A stretch of 64,000 nucleotides of DNA from Kumtagia sp963829135 (GCA_963829135.1 CAWHHO010000005.1:930001-994000); one strand, 5' to 3'; positions 44,348 through 54,189 are shown, counted from the first letter of the stretch. Notes: generated by a model from the sequence alone, not told the origin. Translations and numbers: made by a program.

Positions 44348-44380
44348 GAAAGGCGGAGTTGCTGCTCCGCCTTTCATTTT
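44348..44380 (+). terminator. Terminator after the DUF1344 gene
   Basis: GAAAGGCGGAG (44348-44358) pairs perfectly with CTCCGCCTTTC (44365-44375) around a six-base loop and is followed by ATTTTG. Confidence 0.8.
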
Positions 44381-44447
44381 GCGCAACCAATGCCGGCCGA
44401 TCCGTGTTATGGCTCGGCATCAAAAGAGACCACGGAAGGAGACCCCG

Positions 44448-44633
44448 ATGAAAGAATTTCACTGTGGATCGCTCGTCCCGGGTTGCGCCTGGCATACCCG
44501 GCACCAGGACGAAGCCGAAGTCATGCGCCGCGCGGTCGAGCACATGCGCGAGACTCACGGCGAGACCATCATCCGCGAGACGATGATAGAAGCGATTCGC
44601 TCGCGTATCGAGAAGGTTCGCGACGCCGCCTGA
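44448..44633 (+). CDS. DUF1059 domain-containing protein
   Basis: The 61-residue protein starts MKEFHCGSLVPGCAWHTRHQ with GGAAGGAG upstream. The C-x(6)-C pair (CGSLVPGC) and RAVEHMRETHG fit the small DUF1059 family, which has a possible metal or redox site. It acts probably in the cytoplasm. No operon partner. Confidence 0.88.
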   Translation: MKEFHCGSLVPGCAWHTRHQDEAEVMRRAVEHMRETHGETIIRETMIEAIRSRIEKVRDAA

Positions 44634-44686
44634 TTGGCTGCAACACAACGCAATATCATCCAGCGGACTGTTCCTCCGCGGGATTT

Positions 44687-45961
44687 CTATGCGCCGGCCT
44701 GACGCATTTCTTCTGCTTTGCGGGCCAGTGCGTCGGTGCTTAGGCTGAACCCGGAATCGAGCCACTCGTTTTCCAGCCGCTTCAGCAGGCCGCCCAGTTC
44801 GGTCCCCTCCTTGACACCGAGAGCCTTCAGATCCGAGCCTTTGAGCGGGAAAACCGGCTTCTTCCACGTGGACGCCACTTGCAGCAGCCGGGCGTAGGCC
44901 GCTGCCTCCACCAGCGCATCGGTCTCGCTGACTGCGCGGCCGCGCGCTGAAACCAGCGACAGGCTGAGCCAGTCTAAAATGCCCCTCGGCTCGCCGCGAT
45001 AAAGCGCCTTTGCGAGATCGGCATCGGTTGTCGCTGCCGATAACGGCGGCGTCATAGCCCAATCAGCCAGTCGCTTGGCTTCGACGTTCGATAGCCGCAG
45101 CCGCCTGCACAGTTCGGTCATTCTTGCTGGATCGGGAGGAACGATCGCCGCCAGCCGAAGCATCGGATCCGGCGGCCAGCCGAGATCACGCTCCGCCGCA
45201 ATCAGCCCGTGAATTGTGTCGATGCCCCATTTCTCGCTCTCCGGCAGCACGCGAGACAACACGCTCGCCTGGCGCATCCACAATAGCGCCCGCGACGGAT
45301 CCGGCGCAGACAGCATTTTTTTCAGTTCCGCCCACACCCTCTCAGCGGCGAGGCTGTCCAGCCCTTCCTTCAAGCGGGCACAGGCCTTCAGCCCCTCCGC
45401 ATCGGGCCGCCCTAAGCCATACCAGGCAAAGAAGCGGAAAAAGCGGAGGATGCGGAGGTAGTCCTCGCGGATGCGCCGTTCGGCGTCGCCGATGAAACGC
45501 AGAGTGCGGGAGTTGATATCGGCAACGCCGCCAATCAGATCGACCACCGTGCCGTCCGCCTCCGCATACAGGCCGTTGATGGTGAAGTCGCGCCGTTCCG
45601 CATCCGTCTTCCAGTCCCGGCCGAACCGCACCTTGGCGCGCCGGCCATCGGTCGCGACATCGGCGCGCAAGGTCGTGACCTCATAGGCACGGCCTCCAGC
45701 GATCAGCGTAATCGTGCCGTGCTCGATTCCAGTCGGGACTGCTTTGAAGCCCGCCGCCGCGCCGCGCCGGATCGTTTCCTCGGGCAAATTGGTCGTGGCG
45801 ATGTCGATATCGGCGACCGGTTGGCCGAGCAGCGCGTCGCGAACGGCGCCTCCGGCGATCCGCGCCTGCTCGCCCCGCGCCGACAGCGCCGACAGAAGGC
45901 GCTGGAGATCGGGATCGCTCAGCCATTCGGTCCGGCCCGCAAGCGTAACGGTGTCTGTCAC
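44687..45961 (-). CDS. cca: CCA tRNA nucleotidyltransferase
   Basis: This protein adds or repairs the 3'-terminal CCA of tRNA. The 424-residue enzyme has the class II nucleotidyltransferase motifs GGAVRDALLGQPVADIDIAT (catalytic DxD) and GIEHGTITLIAGGRAYEVTT, then FTINGLYAEADGTVVDLIGG, DLRAR-like FIGDAERRIREDYLRILRFF and a long helical C-terminal part. The rhizobial enzyme is of the poly(A)-polymerase-like size. Its start overlaps the end of the NUDIX gene (ATGA), so they are co-translated. The frame is intact. Confidence 0.93.
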   Translation of the reverse strand: MTDTVTLAGRTEWLSDPDLQRLLSALSARGEQARIAGGAVRDALLGQPVADIDIATTNLPEETIRRGAAAGFKAVPTGIEHGTITLIAGGRAYEVTTLRADVATDGRRAKVRFGRDWKTDAERRDFTINGLYAEADGTVVDLIGGVADINSRTLRFIGDAERRIREDYLRILRFFRFFAWYGLGRPDAEGLKACARLKEGLDSLAAERVWAELKKMLSAPDPSRALLWMRQASVLSRVLPESEKWGIDTIHGLIAAERDLGWPPDPMLRLAAIVPPDPARMTELCRRLRLSNVEAKRLADWAMTPPLSAATTDADLAKALYRGEPRGILDWLSLSLVSARGRAVSETDALVEAAAYARLLQVASTWKKPVFPLKGSDLKALGVKEGTELGGLLKRLENEWLDSGFSLSTDALARKAEEMRQAGA

Positions 45962-46599
45962 GCATAGAGCCTTTCATACAGCGTGCGGATGATGCCGGCC
46001 GTGACACCCCAGATGCGCTGACCGCCATAAGGCATGTCGTAGTAGAACCATTCGCGGTCGCCCCAAAAGCGGCTGCCGCGCGTATGGTTGGCGGGGTCCA
46101 TCAGGTACATCAGCGGCACCTCGAATGCCGCATCCACCTCGTCCCGATTGAGCGTCAGCTGGAAGTCGGGCAAGACGATGGCAAGCACCGGCGATATCCG
46201 ATAGCCACTTCCCGACACATAATCCGGCAAACGGCCTATCACCTCGACATGGTGTGCGTGCAGTCCGATCTCTTCAGCGGTCTCGCGCAACGCGGCACGT
46301 TCAGGTGAACCGTCTTCGGGATCGATGCGTCCTCCGGGGAACGCAACCTGTCCCGTATGACTGCGCAAGGTTTCAGCGCGTTTGGTCAAGAGCACCGTCG
46401 CGCCATCGGTGCGGTCAACGACCGGGATCAAGACGGCGGCGTCGCGCAGGCCGCCGGGGTGCTTGAGGCGCGGGTTCTGCGGGTTGAAGCGGTGGTCGCC
46501 ATCCTCCTCCACATGCGCCAGCAAATTTTCCTCGCGCATCGCGCGCCGGCGAAAATCGTCCACTGAATATTGCGGTGCGGCGGCGGCGCGCATCTTCAA
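45958..46599 (-). CDS. NUDIX hydrolase, CoA pyrophosphatase type
   Basis: The 213-residue protein has the CoA-specific signature LLTKRAETLRSHTGQVAFPG directly before a complete Nudix box (GGRIDPEDGSPERAALRETA followed by EEIGL). This combination marks NudL-type enzymes that cleave coenzyme A and its derivatives into phosphopantetheine and 3',5'-ADP. The start is ATG 46599, four bases inside the preceding DUF1285 gene. The order DUF1285-nudix-cca is shared by many alphaproteobacteria. It acts in the cytoplasm. Confidence 0.92.
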   Translation of the reverse strand: MKMRAAAAPQYSVDDFRRRAMREENLLAHVEEDGDHRFNPQNPRLKHPGGLRDAAVLIPVVDRTDGATVLLTKRAETLRSHTGQVAFPGGRIDPEDGSPERAALRETAEEIGLHAHHVEVIGRLPDYVSGSGYRISPVLAIVLPDFQLTLNRDEVDAAFEVPLMYLMDPANHTRGSRFWGDREWFYYDMPYGGQRIWGVTAGIIRTLYERLYA

Positions 46600-47225
46600 G
46601 CGCTCAATTGTCTGAGCCGTTCGACCGGCATGATGGGATAGACGGCGCCATGCGAGCGAACGGCAAAAGTCGCAATACCGTCGATGTCGATCTCCTCGCC
46701 ATATTCAACCAGCTCATACATCACCGGACGCGCGACCAGCGCCTCGAGCCTGCCGCGCACCAGCACGTATGGCTTGAGCCCGCCGGTGTCGGGTTCATCG
46801 ACAAAACGCAGCGGATGGTCGGGGCCGGCCTCCACGACATCGCCGACATTGGTGCGGAAAGTGACGACCCGCCCCTCACCCTCGCCTGAAACGTTCATCT
46901 CCACGGCCAGGAACGGTGCATCGACAATTCGTATCCCCACCTTCTCCACGGGCGTGACCAGGTAGGTCTTGCCATCCTCGTCCTTGCGCAGCACGGTCGA
47001 GAAAAGTTGAACCAGCGGCATCCGGCCGATCGGCGTGCCGAGATAGAACCACGTGCCGTCCGGCCTGATTTCCATGTCGAGGTCGCCGCAGAAGGGCGGA
47101 TTCCAGCGCTCGACGGGCGGCAGGCCCTTGCCGGCTCGCGCCGCTCGCGAAATCAGCGCAGACAAGCCGGCCGCGTCTCGAGCCTGGTTCAAACCCTGCG
47201 TCGTATCGTCCTCATCCGCGGTCAT
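46596..47225 (-). CDS. DUF1285 domain-containing protein
   Basis: The 209-residue protein starts MTADEDDTTQGLNQARDAAG (ATG 47225). DUF1285 segments are PPVERWNPPFCGDLDMEIRP, TWFYLGTPIGRMPLVQLFST, VTPVEKVGIRIVDAPFLAVE and PDTGGLKPYVLVRGRLEALV. This is a compact, soluble family of unknown function found with the nudix and cca genes. It is the first gene of the minus-strand operon and is divergent from the MoxR gene, 143 bases apart. The shared region contains no operator that I recognise. Confidence 0.92.
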   Translation of the reverse strand: MTADEDDTTQGLNQARDAAGLSALISRAARAGKGLPPVERWNPPFCGDLDMEIRPDGTWFYLGTPIGRMPLVQLFSTVLRKDEDGKTYLVTPVEKVGIRIVDAPFLAVEMNVSGEGEGRVVTFRTNVGDVVEAGPDHPLRFVDEPDTGGLKPYVLVRGRLEALVARPVMYELVEYGEEIDIDGIATFAVRSHGAVYPIMPVERLRQLSA

Positions 47226-47368
47226 GGTCACGAAATAGTCACTGTTGTTTCGCTTGTCAGCTAGGTCGTCTGATTTAAGTTCGCATAGTGCGTATCCAAC
47301 ACTTGTACTGAGTCGTAGGCTTGAGAACAGCCGGGCCGGTAGTCCACGTCGGAGAGGACCCAAGCCGT

Positions 47369-48373
47369 ATGAGCGCGATCATCAAAGACCTGGGCCTGAG
47401 CGAAAGCGAAATGATCGTCGAAGCCGAAAAGGCGCTGGCGGACATCTCGAAAGTGCGCGACGGCGTCGGCCGCGTCATCTTCGGCCAGGAAAGCGTGGTG
47501 GAACGCACGTTGGTGGCGCTGTTCGCCGGCGGTCATGCGCTTCTGGTCGGCGTTCCGGGCCTAGCCAAGACGAAGCTGGTCGAAACGCTCGGCATCGTGC
47601 TGGGTCTTGATGCGCGTCGCATCCAGTTCACGCCCGATCTGATGCCGTCCGATATTCTCGGCTCCGAGGTGATGGAACAGGACGATCACGGACGCCGCTC
47701 CTTCCGCTTCATTTCCGGCCCGATCTTTGCCCAGTTGCTGATGGCGGACGAGATCAACCGCGCCAGCCCGCGCACCCAGTCGGCACTGCTGCAGTCGATG
47801 CAGGAATACCATGTGACCGTCGCCGGAGCCCGCCACGACCTGCCTTCGCCGTTCCATGTTCTGGCAACGCAGAACCCGCTGGAACAGGAAGGCACTTATC
47901 CACTGCCGGAAGCGCAGCTGGACCGGTTCCTGATGCAGATCGACATTCTCTACCCAGAGATCGAAGCGGAGCGTCGCATCCTGCTTGAGACCACCGGTGT
48001 CGATGAAGCCAGGGCGGCAAATGTGCTGTCGCCTGAACGGCTGAAGCAGATCCAGCTGCTCATCCGCCGCATGCCGGTTCCCGAAAGCGTCGTTGAGGCA
48101 ATTCTCAGGCTTGTACGCTCGGCGCGTCCGGGCCAGGGCGACGCCGAGACCGACAAGCACGTTGCCTGGGGACCCGGCCCCCGCGCCAGCCAGGCGCTGA
48201 CACTCTGCGCCCGCGCCCGCGCGCTCTATGAAGGCCGGCTTGCGCCCTCCATCGATGATGTGAAAGCGCTCGCCGAGCCGGTTCTGCAACACCGCATGGC
48301 GCTCACCTTCGCCGCACGCGCCGAAGGCATGAGCGTTCGCGATGTGGTCGCGCGGCTGGCGAAAGGCATCTGA
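47369..48373 (+). CDS. MoxR family AAA+ ATPase
   Basis: The 334-residue protein starts MSAIIKDLGLSESEMIVEAE at ATG 47369, with GAGAGGACC upstream. Walker A is in VGVPGLAKTKLVET, Walker B in LLMADEINRASPRTQSALLQ, and the arginine/sensor region in FHVLATQNPLEQEGTYPLPE. MoxR ATPases act as chaperones that insert metals or help assemble or activate proteins, usually with the DUF58 and VWA-type proteins encoded next to them. Here the stop overlaps the next ATG by one base. It is the first gene of a four-gene operon (47.4-54.2 kb). Confidence 0.93.
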   Translation: MSAIIKDLGLSESEMIVEAEKALADISKVRDGVGRVIFGQESVVERTLVALFAGGHALLVGVPGLAKTKLVETLGIVLGLDARRIQFTPDLMPSDILGSEVMEQDDHGRRSFRFISGPIFAQLLMADEINRASPRTQSALLQSMQEYHVTVAGARHDLPSPFHVLATQNPLEQEGTYPLPEAQLDRFLMQIDILYPEIEAERRILLETTGVDEARAANVLSPERLKQIQLLIRRMPVPESVVEAILRLVRSARPGQGDAETDKHVAWGPGPRASQALTLCARARALYEGRLAPSIDDVKALAEPVLQHRMALTFAARAEGMSVRDVVARLAKGI

Positions 48374-49290
48374 TGGCGCGTGTCGGCGAGGCGGCGTCCC
48401 CGGTCGCGGCGCGCGATGCACTTGCCCGCGCACGGCTTCGCGCATCGCTCGTACCCGACCTGCTGGTCGAGGCGCGCCGCGTGGTAAACACTGTGATCGG
48501 CGGCTGGCATGGCCGCCGCAAGCGGGGCATCGGCGAAAATTTCTGGCAGTTCCGGCCTTATGTCGAGGGCGATGCGATGGCACGCATCGACTGGCGCCGC
48601 TCCGCCCGCGACGATCATACCTATGTGCGCGACCTGGAATGGGAGGCCGCGCATACGGTGTGGCTGTGGGCCGACCCGTCGGCGTCCATGCTTTACAAGT
48701 CGGCCGGCGCCACCGTCTCCAAGGAATTGCGGGCGCTCGTACTGATCCTGGCGCTGGCCGAACTGCTGTCGCGGAGCGGCGAACGCATCGGCTGGCCCGG
48801 CCTGACCGATCCGATCATCTCCCGCAACGGCGCCGAGCGACTTGCCGCAATCCTCGCCCACGCTCCCGCTTTTTCCGGCAAGCCGGATCTGACGCCGATC
48901 CGGCGGTTTTCCGACGTGGTCATTGCCAGTGACTTTCTCGACCCTGTCGACGAAACCAAGGAATGGCTCGACGTGCTTGCCCGGCATGGGGCGCGCGGCC
49001 ACCTGATCGAGATCGCCGATCCGGCCGAAGAGACCTTCCCCTATGCCGGTCGCACCGAGTTCACCGACCCTGAGACGGGCCAGAAGCTGACTGCGGGCCG
49101 CGCCGAGCTGCTGGGCGATGACTATCGCCTGCTCTATTCAGCCCGGCGGGAGGAACTGGGCGCATGGTGCCGCCGCCTCGGCTGGAGCTATACCGTCAAC
49201 CACACGGACCGGCTCGCATCGGAAGCGCTGGTGAGCATTCACATGGCCATGTCGGCTGAAGGCGGCTATGCCGGGGGCGCCAACGCATGA
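48373..49290 (+). CDS. DUF58 domain-containing protein
   Basis: The 305-residue protein has the DUF58 core: RRKRGIGENFWQFRPYVEGD, AMARIDWRRSARDDHTYVRD and WEAAHTVWLWADPSASM, a VWA-like region. The family is found next to MoxR ATPases throughout bacteria and is thought to be a partner or substrate. It is cytoplasmic or membrane-associated; no obvious membrane helix is seen. Translation is coupled on both sides: ATG overlaps the MoxR stop, and its own stop overlaps the next start (49287). Confidence 0.93.
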   Translation: MARVGEAASPVAARDALARARLRASLVPDLLVEARRVVNTVIGGWHGRRKRGIGENFWQFRPYVEGDAMARIDWRRSARDDHTYVRDLEWEAAHTVWLWADPSASMLYKSAGATVSKELRALVLILALAELLSRSGERIGWPGLTDPIISRNGAERLAAILAHAPAFSGKPDLTPIRRFSDVVIASDFLDPVDETKEWLDVLARHGARGHLIEIADPAEETFPYAGRTEFTDPETGQKLTAGRAELLGDDYRLLYSARREELGAWCRRLGWSYTVNHTDRLASEALVSIHMAMSAEGGYAGGANA

Positions 49291-52118
49291 GCTGGCTTCC
49301 GCTCTCCTTCGGCCTGCCTGCGGTTTTATGGGGCCTGCTGGCACTGCCGGTGATCTGGTGGCTGCTGCGGCTGACACCGCCGCGTCCGCAGCAGGAGATA
49401 TTCCCGCCGCTGCGCATTTTGGCGCGTGTCTTCAAACGCGAGGAAACGCCGTACCAAAGCCCCTGGTGGCTGACGCTGCTGCGCTTGGTGATGGCGGCGC
49501 TTGTAATCCTGTCGCTGGCGGAGCCGGTGTTCAACCCCCGCGAGCGGGTGCATACGGGCGGCGAGGGCATCGCCATCGTCATGGACAATGGTTGGTCGAG
49601 CGCACCGGATTGGGACAAACGGGTCGCCACGGCGGAGCGCCTCATCGCAGATGCCGCATCGACCGGTGCACCGGTCTTGCTTGCATTTACCGCCGAAAAG
49701 CCGAACGCCGATATCGGTCCGTTCGATGCCGCTGCCGCGCGCAATCGCCTGCGCGCCGCCGAACCGCGCCCGATCCCGACGGATCGTCCGGCCGTTTATA
49801 CCCGCGTCGCGGATGCGCTGAAGACCATGCCGGGCGCAAGCGTCGCCGTTCTCGCCGACGGACTGGCTCAGCCCAGCGACCAGAGCGCTTTCACCACGCT
49901 TTTCGCCAGCCAGCCGAAGGCAGTAATCTGGGCGGCTCCCGACCGGCTGCCCATGGTCGGCCTTACCGCAACCGAAAACGCCGTCGCAGGCTTCAACCTC
50001 ACCGCCATTCGTGCCCCGGGCGATCCAGCGCCGCGCCAGGTTACCGCAGGCGCCTTTGACGACAAGGGCCGCCGCATCGCGGACGCGGCGCTGACCTTCG
50101 GTGCCGGCGAAACGACCGCGACGGCGTTGGTGAATGTGCCATTCGAACTGCGCAACGACTTCTCGTCGGTAGCGCTGGACGGCGAGCCCCAGGCTGCAGC
50201 GGTTCGGGTGCTCGACGAGAGCGCCAAGCGCCGCCGTGTCGGCCTGATATCGCAATCGGAGGCGGATCAGGCGCAGCCGCTGCTGTCGCCGCTCTACTAC
50301 ATACGCTCCGCGCTCGAACCGTTTGCCGATCTGGTCGAGGCGTCCAACCCGGATCTCGCCGTGTCGATCCCGGAACTGATCAACCGTAAGCCGGCGATGA
50401 TCGTCATGGCCGATGTCGGCACGATCCCTGAGTCGGCGCATGCAAAACTCCTCGATTGGGTGAAGAACGGCGGCACGCTGATCCGCTTCGCCGGTTCGAA
50501 GCTTGCGGCTGCCGACCCCGACTCCGACCTTCTGCCGGTACGCTTGAGAACCGGCGAGCGCGCGCTGGGCGGCACGCTGTCATGGACCGAGCCACAGGCC
50601 GTCACCGAATTCCCGGCAAGCGGACCTTTTGCAGACCTGACCCCGCCCAACGAGGTGACCGTTACCCGGCAGGTTCTGGCCGAGCCGACACCGGATCTTG
50701 CCGAACGCACCTGGGCCACGCTCGCCGACGGCACGCCGCTGGTTACCGGCGACAAGCGCGGCAAGGGAACCATCGCGCTCTTCCACATCACCCCACAGGC
50801 GACGTGGTCGAACCTGCCAATCTCCGGCAGTTTCGTCGAAATGCTGCGCCGGCTTGTGCAGATGTCGCGCAACCAGGGTGCCATAGCCGCAAATGCGGAT
50901 GGCCGGGTGGCAAGCCTCCCGCCCTATCGTATGATCGCGGCGAACGGCGCGTTGGTGCCGCCGTACCCCGAGGCAAGGCCGCTGGCAGTGCATCCGGGTG
51001 CCTTGCCGGTGACCGTTGAAAATCCACCCGGTCTCTACGGGACCGATGAGGGCGTCTACGCCCACAATCTGCTTGCCCCTGACAGCTCCTTCGCACAGCT
51101 GGCAAAACCGCAAATCCCGGCGCCGATCACGGATATGCGCTATGCTTTCGATGAATCGACGGATTTGAAGGGTGCGCTTGTGGCCGCTGCCGTTGCTCTG
51201 ATGGTGCTTGACACGCTGGCAGTGTTCTGGATGGGCGGCGTTTTTGCCCGCCGTGGCCGGCGAAACAGCGCGCGGACGGCCAGCGGAACCGCCACCATGC
51301 TGGCATTGGCTCTGGGCCTGCTGGCAGGCTTTGCCGAGCCGTCACGGGCGGACGACACCAAGCCTGGTGACGCTGAGGCGATCGAGGCGATTGCCACCAC
51401 CCGTCTTGCTTATGTGATAACCGGCAATACCAGCCTCGATGCCATCACGCGGGCAGGACTTTCCGGCCTTACCCGCTTCATCATCGAGAAGACGGCGTTG
51501 GAACCGGGTGATCCGGCAGGCGTCGATATCGCCAAGGACGAGCTTGCTTTCTATCCGCTCATCTACTGGCCGATAGACGCAGCAGCGCCTCTGCCGTCGG
51601 AAGATGCTGTCGCCCGCATCGATGCCTATATGCAGCAGGGCGGAACGGTGCTGTTCGATACCCGCGATCAATACGCGAACGGCATCGGCGCCGACGCCAC
51701 CAGCGCCGAAACCCAGCGCCTTCGTGACATACTCAGCAGTCTGAACGTGCCGCCGCTTGAGCCGGTGCCGCCCGATCACGTGCTGACAAAATCCTTCTAC
51801 ATATTGCCGGAGTTTCCCGGCCGGTTTAATGGCGGGGCGCTTTGGGTCGAAGCATCGCTCGACGCCTCCAACACCGACAACCGGCCGGTTCGCACCGGCG
51901 ACGGCGTCAGCCCGATCATGATCACCTCGAACGATTTTGCCGGCGCCTGGGCGATGGATGAAAACGGCGACCCGATGCTGCCCACCGTACCGTCAGACCC
52001 CATGCAGCGCATTTACGCGCTGCGGGCGGGCGTCAACATCGTCATGTACATGCTGACGGGGAACTACAAATCCGACCAGGTGCATGTGCCGGTCCTGCTC
52101 GAACGGCTGGGGCAGTAG
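49287..52118 (+). CDS. BatA and DUF4159 domain-containing membrane protein
   Basis: The 943-residue protein has N-terminal membrane helices (PAVLWGLLALPVIWWLLRL and WLTLLRLVMAALVILSLAE) that match the BatA-type anchor of the Bat/MoxR aerotolerance clusters. A VWA-like region follows (IAIVMDNGWSSAPDWDKRVA), then a large periplasmic body, another membrane segment near residue 630-650 (VAAAVALMVLDTLAVFWMGG), a signal-like stretch near 680 (GTATMLALALGLLAGFAEPS) and a C-terminal DUF4159 domain (LTRFIIEKTALEPGDPAGVD, then LAFYPLIYWPIDAAAPLP and GGTVLFDTRDQ). The internal signal-like segment suggests that the DUF4159 part was once separate. Role in the MoxR system is unknown. Confidence 0.9.
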   Translation: MSWLPLSFGLPAVLWGLLALPVIWWLLRLTPPRPQQEIFPPLRILARVFKREETPYQSPWWLTLLRLVMAALVILSLAEPVFNPRERVHTGGEGIAIVMDNGWSSAPDWDKRVATAERLIADAASTGAPVLLAFTAEKPNADIGPFDAAAARNRLRAAEPRPIPTDRPAVYTRVADALKTMPGASVAVLADGLAQPSDQSAFTTLFASQPKAVIWAAPDRLPMVGLTATENAVAGFNLTAIRAPGDPAPRQVTAGAFDDKGRRIADAALTFGAGETTATALVNVPFELRNDFSSVALDGEPQAAAVRVLDESAKRRRVGLISQSEADQAQPLLSPLYYIRSALEPFADLVEASNPDLAVSIPELINRKPAMIVMADVGTIPESAHAKLLDWVKNGGTLIRFAGSKLAAADPDSDLLPVRLRTGERALGGTLSWTEPQAVTEFPASGPFADLTPPNEVTVTRQVLAEPTPDLAERTWATLADGTPLVTGDKRGKGTIALFHITPQATWSNLPISGSFVEMLRRLVQMSRNQGAIAANADGRVASLPPYRMIAANGALVPPYPEARPLAVHPGALPVTVENPPGLYGTDEGVYAHNLLAPDSSFAQLAKPQIPAPITDMRYAFDESTDLKGALVAAAVALMVLDTLAVFWMGGVFARRGRRNSARTASGTATMLALALGLLAGFAEPSRADDTKPGDAEAIEAIATTRLAYVITGNTSLDAITRAGLSGLTRFIIEKTALEPGDPAGVDIAKDELAFYPLIYWPIDAAAPLPSEDAVARIDAYMQQGGTVLFDTRDQYANGIGADATSAETQRLRDILSSLNVPPLEPVPPDHVLTKSFYILPEFPGRFNGGALWVEASLDASNTDNRPVRTGDGVSPIMITSNDFAGAWAMDENGDPMLPTVPSDPMQRIYALRAGVNIVMYMLTGNYKSDQVHVPVLLERLGQ

Positions 52119-54185
52119 ATGAACTGGTCGATCGCCTTCGAACCCTTGTTGACCTGGCCGTGGCTGGCCGCGATCCTCGCTCCGGTGGCGCTCATGGCGT
52201 TGGCGGGCCTGTGGTTCCGCCAGCGCGGTGCCTGGTTCCGTCTTCTGGCGCTGGCAGCATTGGCTGCCGCCTTGCTCAATCCGGTGTTCCTCGACGAAGA
52301 CCGCGAGCCGCTGAAGAGCGTGGTGGCGCTGATTGTCGACCGCAGCCAGAGCCAGGATATCGGCACGCGCGGCGACGAAACCAACAGCGCGCTGGCCGGC
52401 ATGCAGGAGCGCCTCGCCCGCTTCAATCAATTCGACGTCCGCGTCGTCGAGGCAGGCAAGGCGAATGCTGCCGACGACCGTACGGAGACGCGCCTGTTTG
52501 GCGCTTTGGAAAGCGCATTCCGCGATGTGCCCTCGTCCCGCGTCGGCGGCGCGATCATGATCACCGATGGCCAGGTCCACGACATCCCCGAGAACGTCAC
52601 GGGCGTCGCGGGGCCTCTGCATGCGCTGATAACCGGCAGCCCCGATGAATTCGACAGGCGTATCCGCTTTGAGAATGCGCCGCGTTTCGGCATTGTCGGC
52701 AAACCGATCGACATGACCTACCGCGTTATCGCCAATGGCGTCGAGCGCGGCGCGGTCGACGTCCGCGTTTCGATCAACGGCCAGCAGGTCCGTGTCGAGA
52801 GAGCCGAAATCGGCCGCGAAATGCAGATCGAACTGAACATTCCCAACGCTGGCCGCAATATCGTCGAACTGGCCATCGACCCGGTCGCAGGCGAACTAAC
52901 GGATGCAAACAACCGCGCCATCGCGATGCTGGACGGCATTCGCGAGAATTTGCGCGTGCTGCTGGTCTCCGGAGAACCGCATGCGGGGGAGCGCACCTGG
53001 CGCAATCTGCTGAAATCCGACGCCTCCGTCGACCTCGTACATTTCACCATTCTGCGCCCTCCGGAAAAGCAGGACGGCACGCCGATCAACGAATTGTCGC
53101 TGATTGCATTTCCGACGCGGGAGCTCTTTGTCGAGAAGATCAACGATTTCGACCTGATCATCTTCGATCGCTACCAGCATCGCGATGTACTGCCGATCCT
53201 CTATTACGACTACATCGCCGAGTATGTGGAAAAGGGCGGCGCGCTGCTGATCGCGGCGGGGCCGGAATATGCGGGCGATTCCTCGATTGCCCGCACACCG
53301 CTAATGTCGGCGCTGCCAGCGCTGCCGACCGGTGACGTTGTGGACGAGGCGTTTTATCCGCGCCTGACCGAAACCGGGAAGCGCCACCCGGTGACACGCG
53401 GCCTGGAAGGCTCAGCCTTCGAGCCGCCGCACTGGAGCCGCTGGTTCCGCCTCATCGGCATCGAGCACCCCGAGGGCGAGACGGTCATGAAGGGGCCCGA
53501 CGACCGCCCGCTGCTGTTGCTGAACAGGAAGGGCGAAGGCCGCGTCGGCATGCTGCTGTCCGATCAGGGGTGGCTTTGGGCGCGTGGCTTCGAAGGCGGC
53601 GGCCCGCATGTCGCACTCTACCGCCGCATCGCCCACTGGTTGATGAAGGAGCCCGAGCTTGAGGAAGAACGCCTCACCGCCGACGGTCGCGGCATGGTGC
53701 TGGACGTCCGACGGCAGACAATGAGTGACGACCCCGGTCCCGCACAGGTGATCACCCCATCAGGAAAGACACTGACGGTGCCGCTGACCTCCGCAGAGCC
53801 CGGCCTGTTCACCGGCAGCGCCGAAACAACCGAAATCGGCCTCTATCAGATCGGTAATGGCGACCTGTCGGCGTTGGCCCATATAGGACCGGTCAACGCG
53901 CCGGAATTCGCTGACACAATCTCTACCGAGACCGTGCTGCGGCCGACAGCAGAAGCCACCGGCGGCAGCGTGCGGCGGCTTGCCGGCCTGACCGGCCAGT
54001 CATTGCCGTCGATCGTGCCGGTACGAGGTCAGGGAGAAGCAGTCGGCCGCGACTGGATCGGCCTGCGGACCACCAATGATAGCGTGCTCAAATCGGTATC
54101 GCGCGTGCCTCTGTTCGGCGGTTTCTTCGGCCTGACCCTGTTGCTCTTGGCGCTCGGCTCGATGTGGTACCGCGAGGGACGGTAA
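52119..54185 (+). CDS. Glutamine amidotransferase-like/VWA membrane protein of the MoxR cluster
   Basis: The 688-residue protein starts MNWSIAFEPLLTWPWLAAIL one base after the previous stop. Two N-terminal helices (LAAILAPVALMALAGLWF and FRLLALAALAAALLNPVF) lead to a large periplasmic part with a VWA-like start (VVALIVDRSQSQDIGTRG) and a class I glutamine-amidotransferase-like region (LRVLLVSGEPHAGERTWRNL and ADLIIFDRY, GGALLIAAGPEYAG). There is a C-terminal helix (GFFGLTLLLLALGSMWYREG). The nucleophile Cys expected of a true amidotransferase is absent, so it is probably non-catalytic. It is the last gene of the MoxR operon; an inverted repeat between this gene and clpS may be a terminator. 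Confidence 0.88.
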   Translation: MNWSIAFEPLLTWPWLAAILAPVALMALAGLWFRQRGAWFRLLALAALAAALLNPVFLDEDREPLKSVVALIVDRSQSQDIGTRGDETNSALAGMQERLARFNQFDVRVVEAGKANAADDRTETRLFGALESAFRDVPSSRVGGAIMITDGQVHDIPENVTGVAGPLHALITGSPDEFDRRIRFENAPRFGIVGKPIDMTYRVIANGVERGAVDVRVSINGQQVRVERAEIGREMQIELNIPNAGRNIVELAIDPVAGELTDANNRAIAMLDGIRENLRVLLVSGEPHAGERTWRNLLKSDASVDLVHFTILRPPEKQDGTPINELSLIAFPTRELFVEKINDFDLIIFDRYQHRDVLPILYYDYIAEYVEKGGALLIAAGPEYAGDSSIARTPLMSALPALPTGDVVDEAFYPRLTETGKRHPVTRGLEGSAFEPPHWSRWFRLIGIEHPEGETVMKGPDDRPLLLLNRKGEGRVGMLLSDQGWLWARGFEGGGPHVALYRRIAHWLMKEPELEEERLTADGRGMVLDVRRQTMSDDPGPAQVITPSGKTLTVPLTSAEPGLFTGSAETTEIGLYQIGNGDLSALAHIGPVNAPEFADTISTETVLRPTAEATGGSVRRLAGLTGQSLPSIVPVRGQGEAVGRDWIGLRTTNDSVLKSVSRVPLFGGFFGLTLLLLALGSMWYREGR

Positions 54186-54189
54186 GCGA

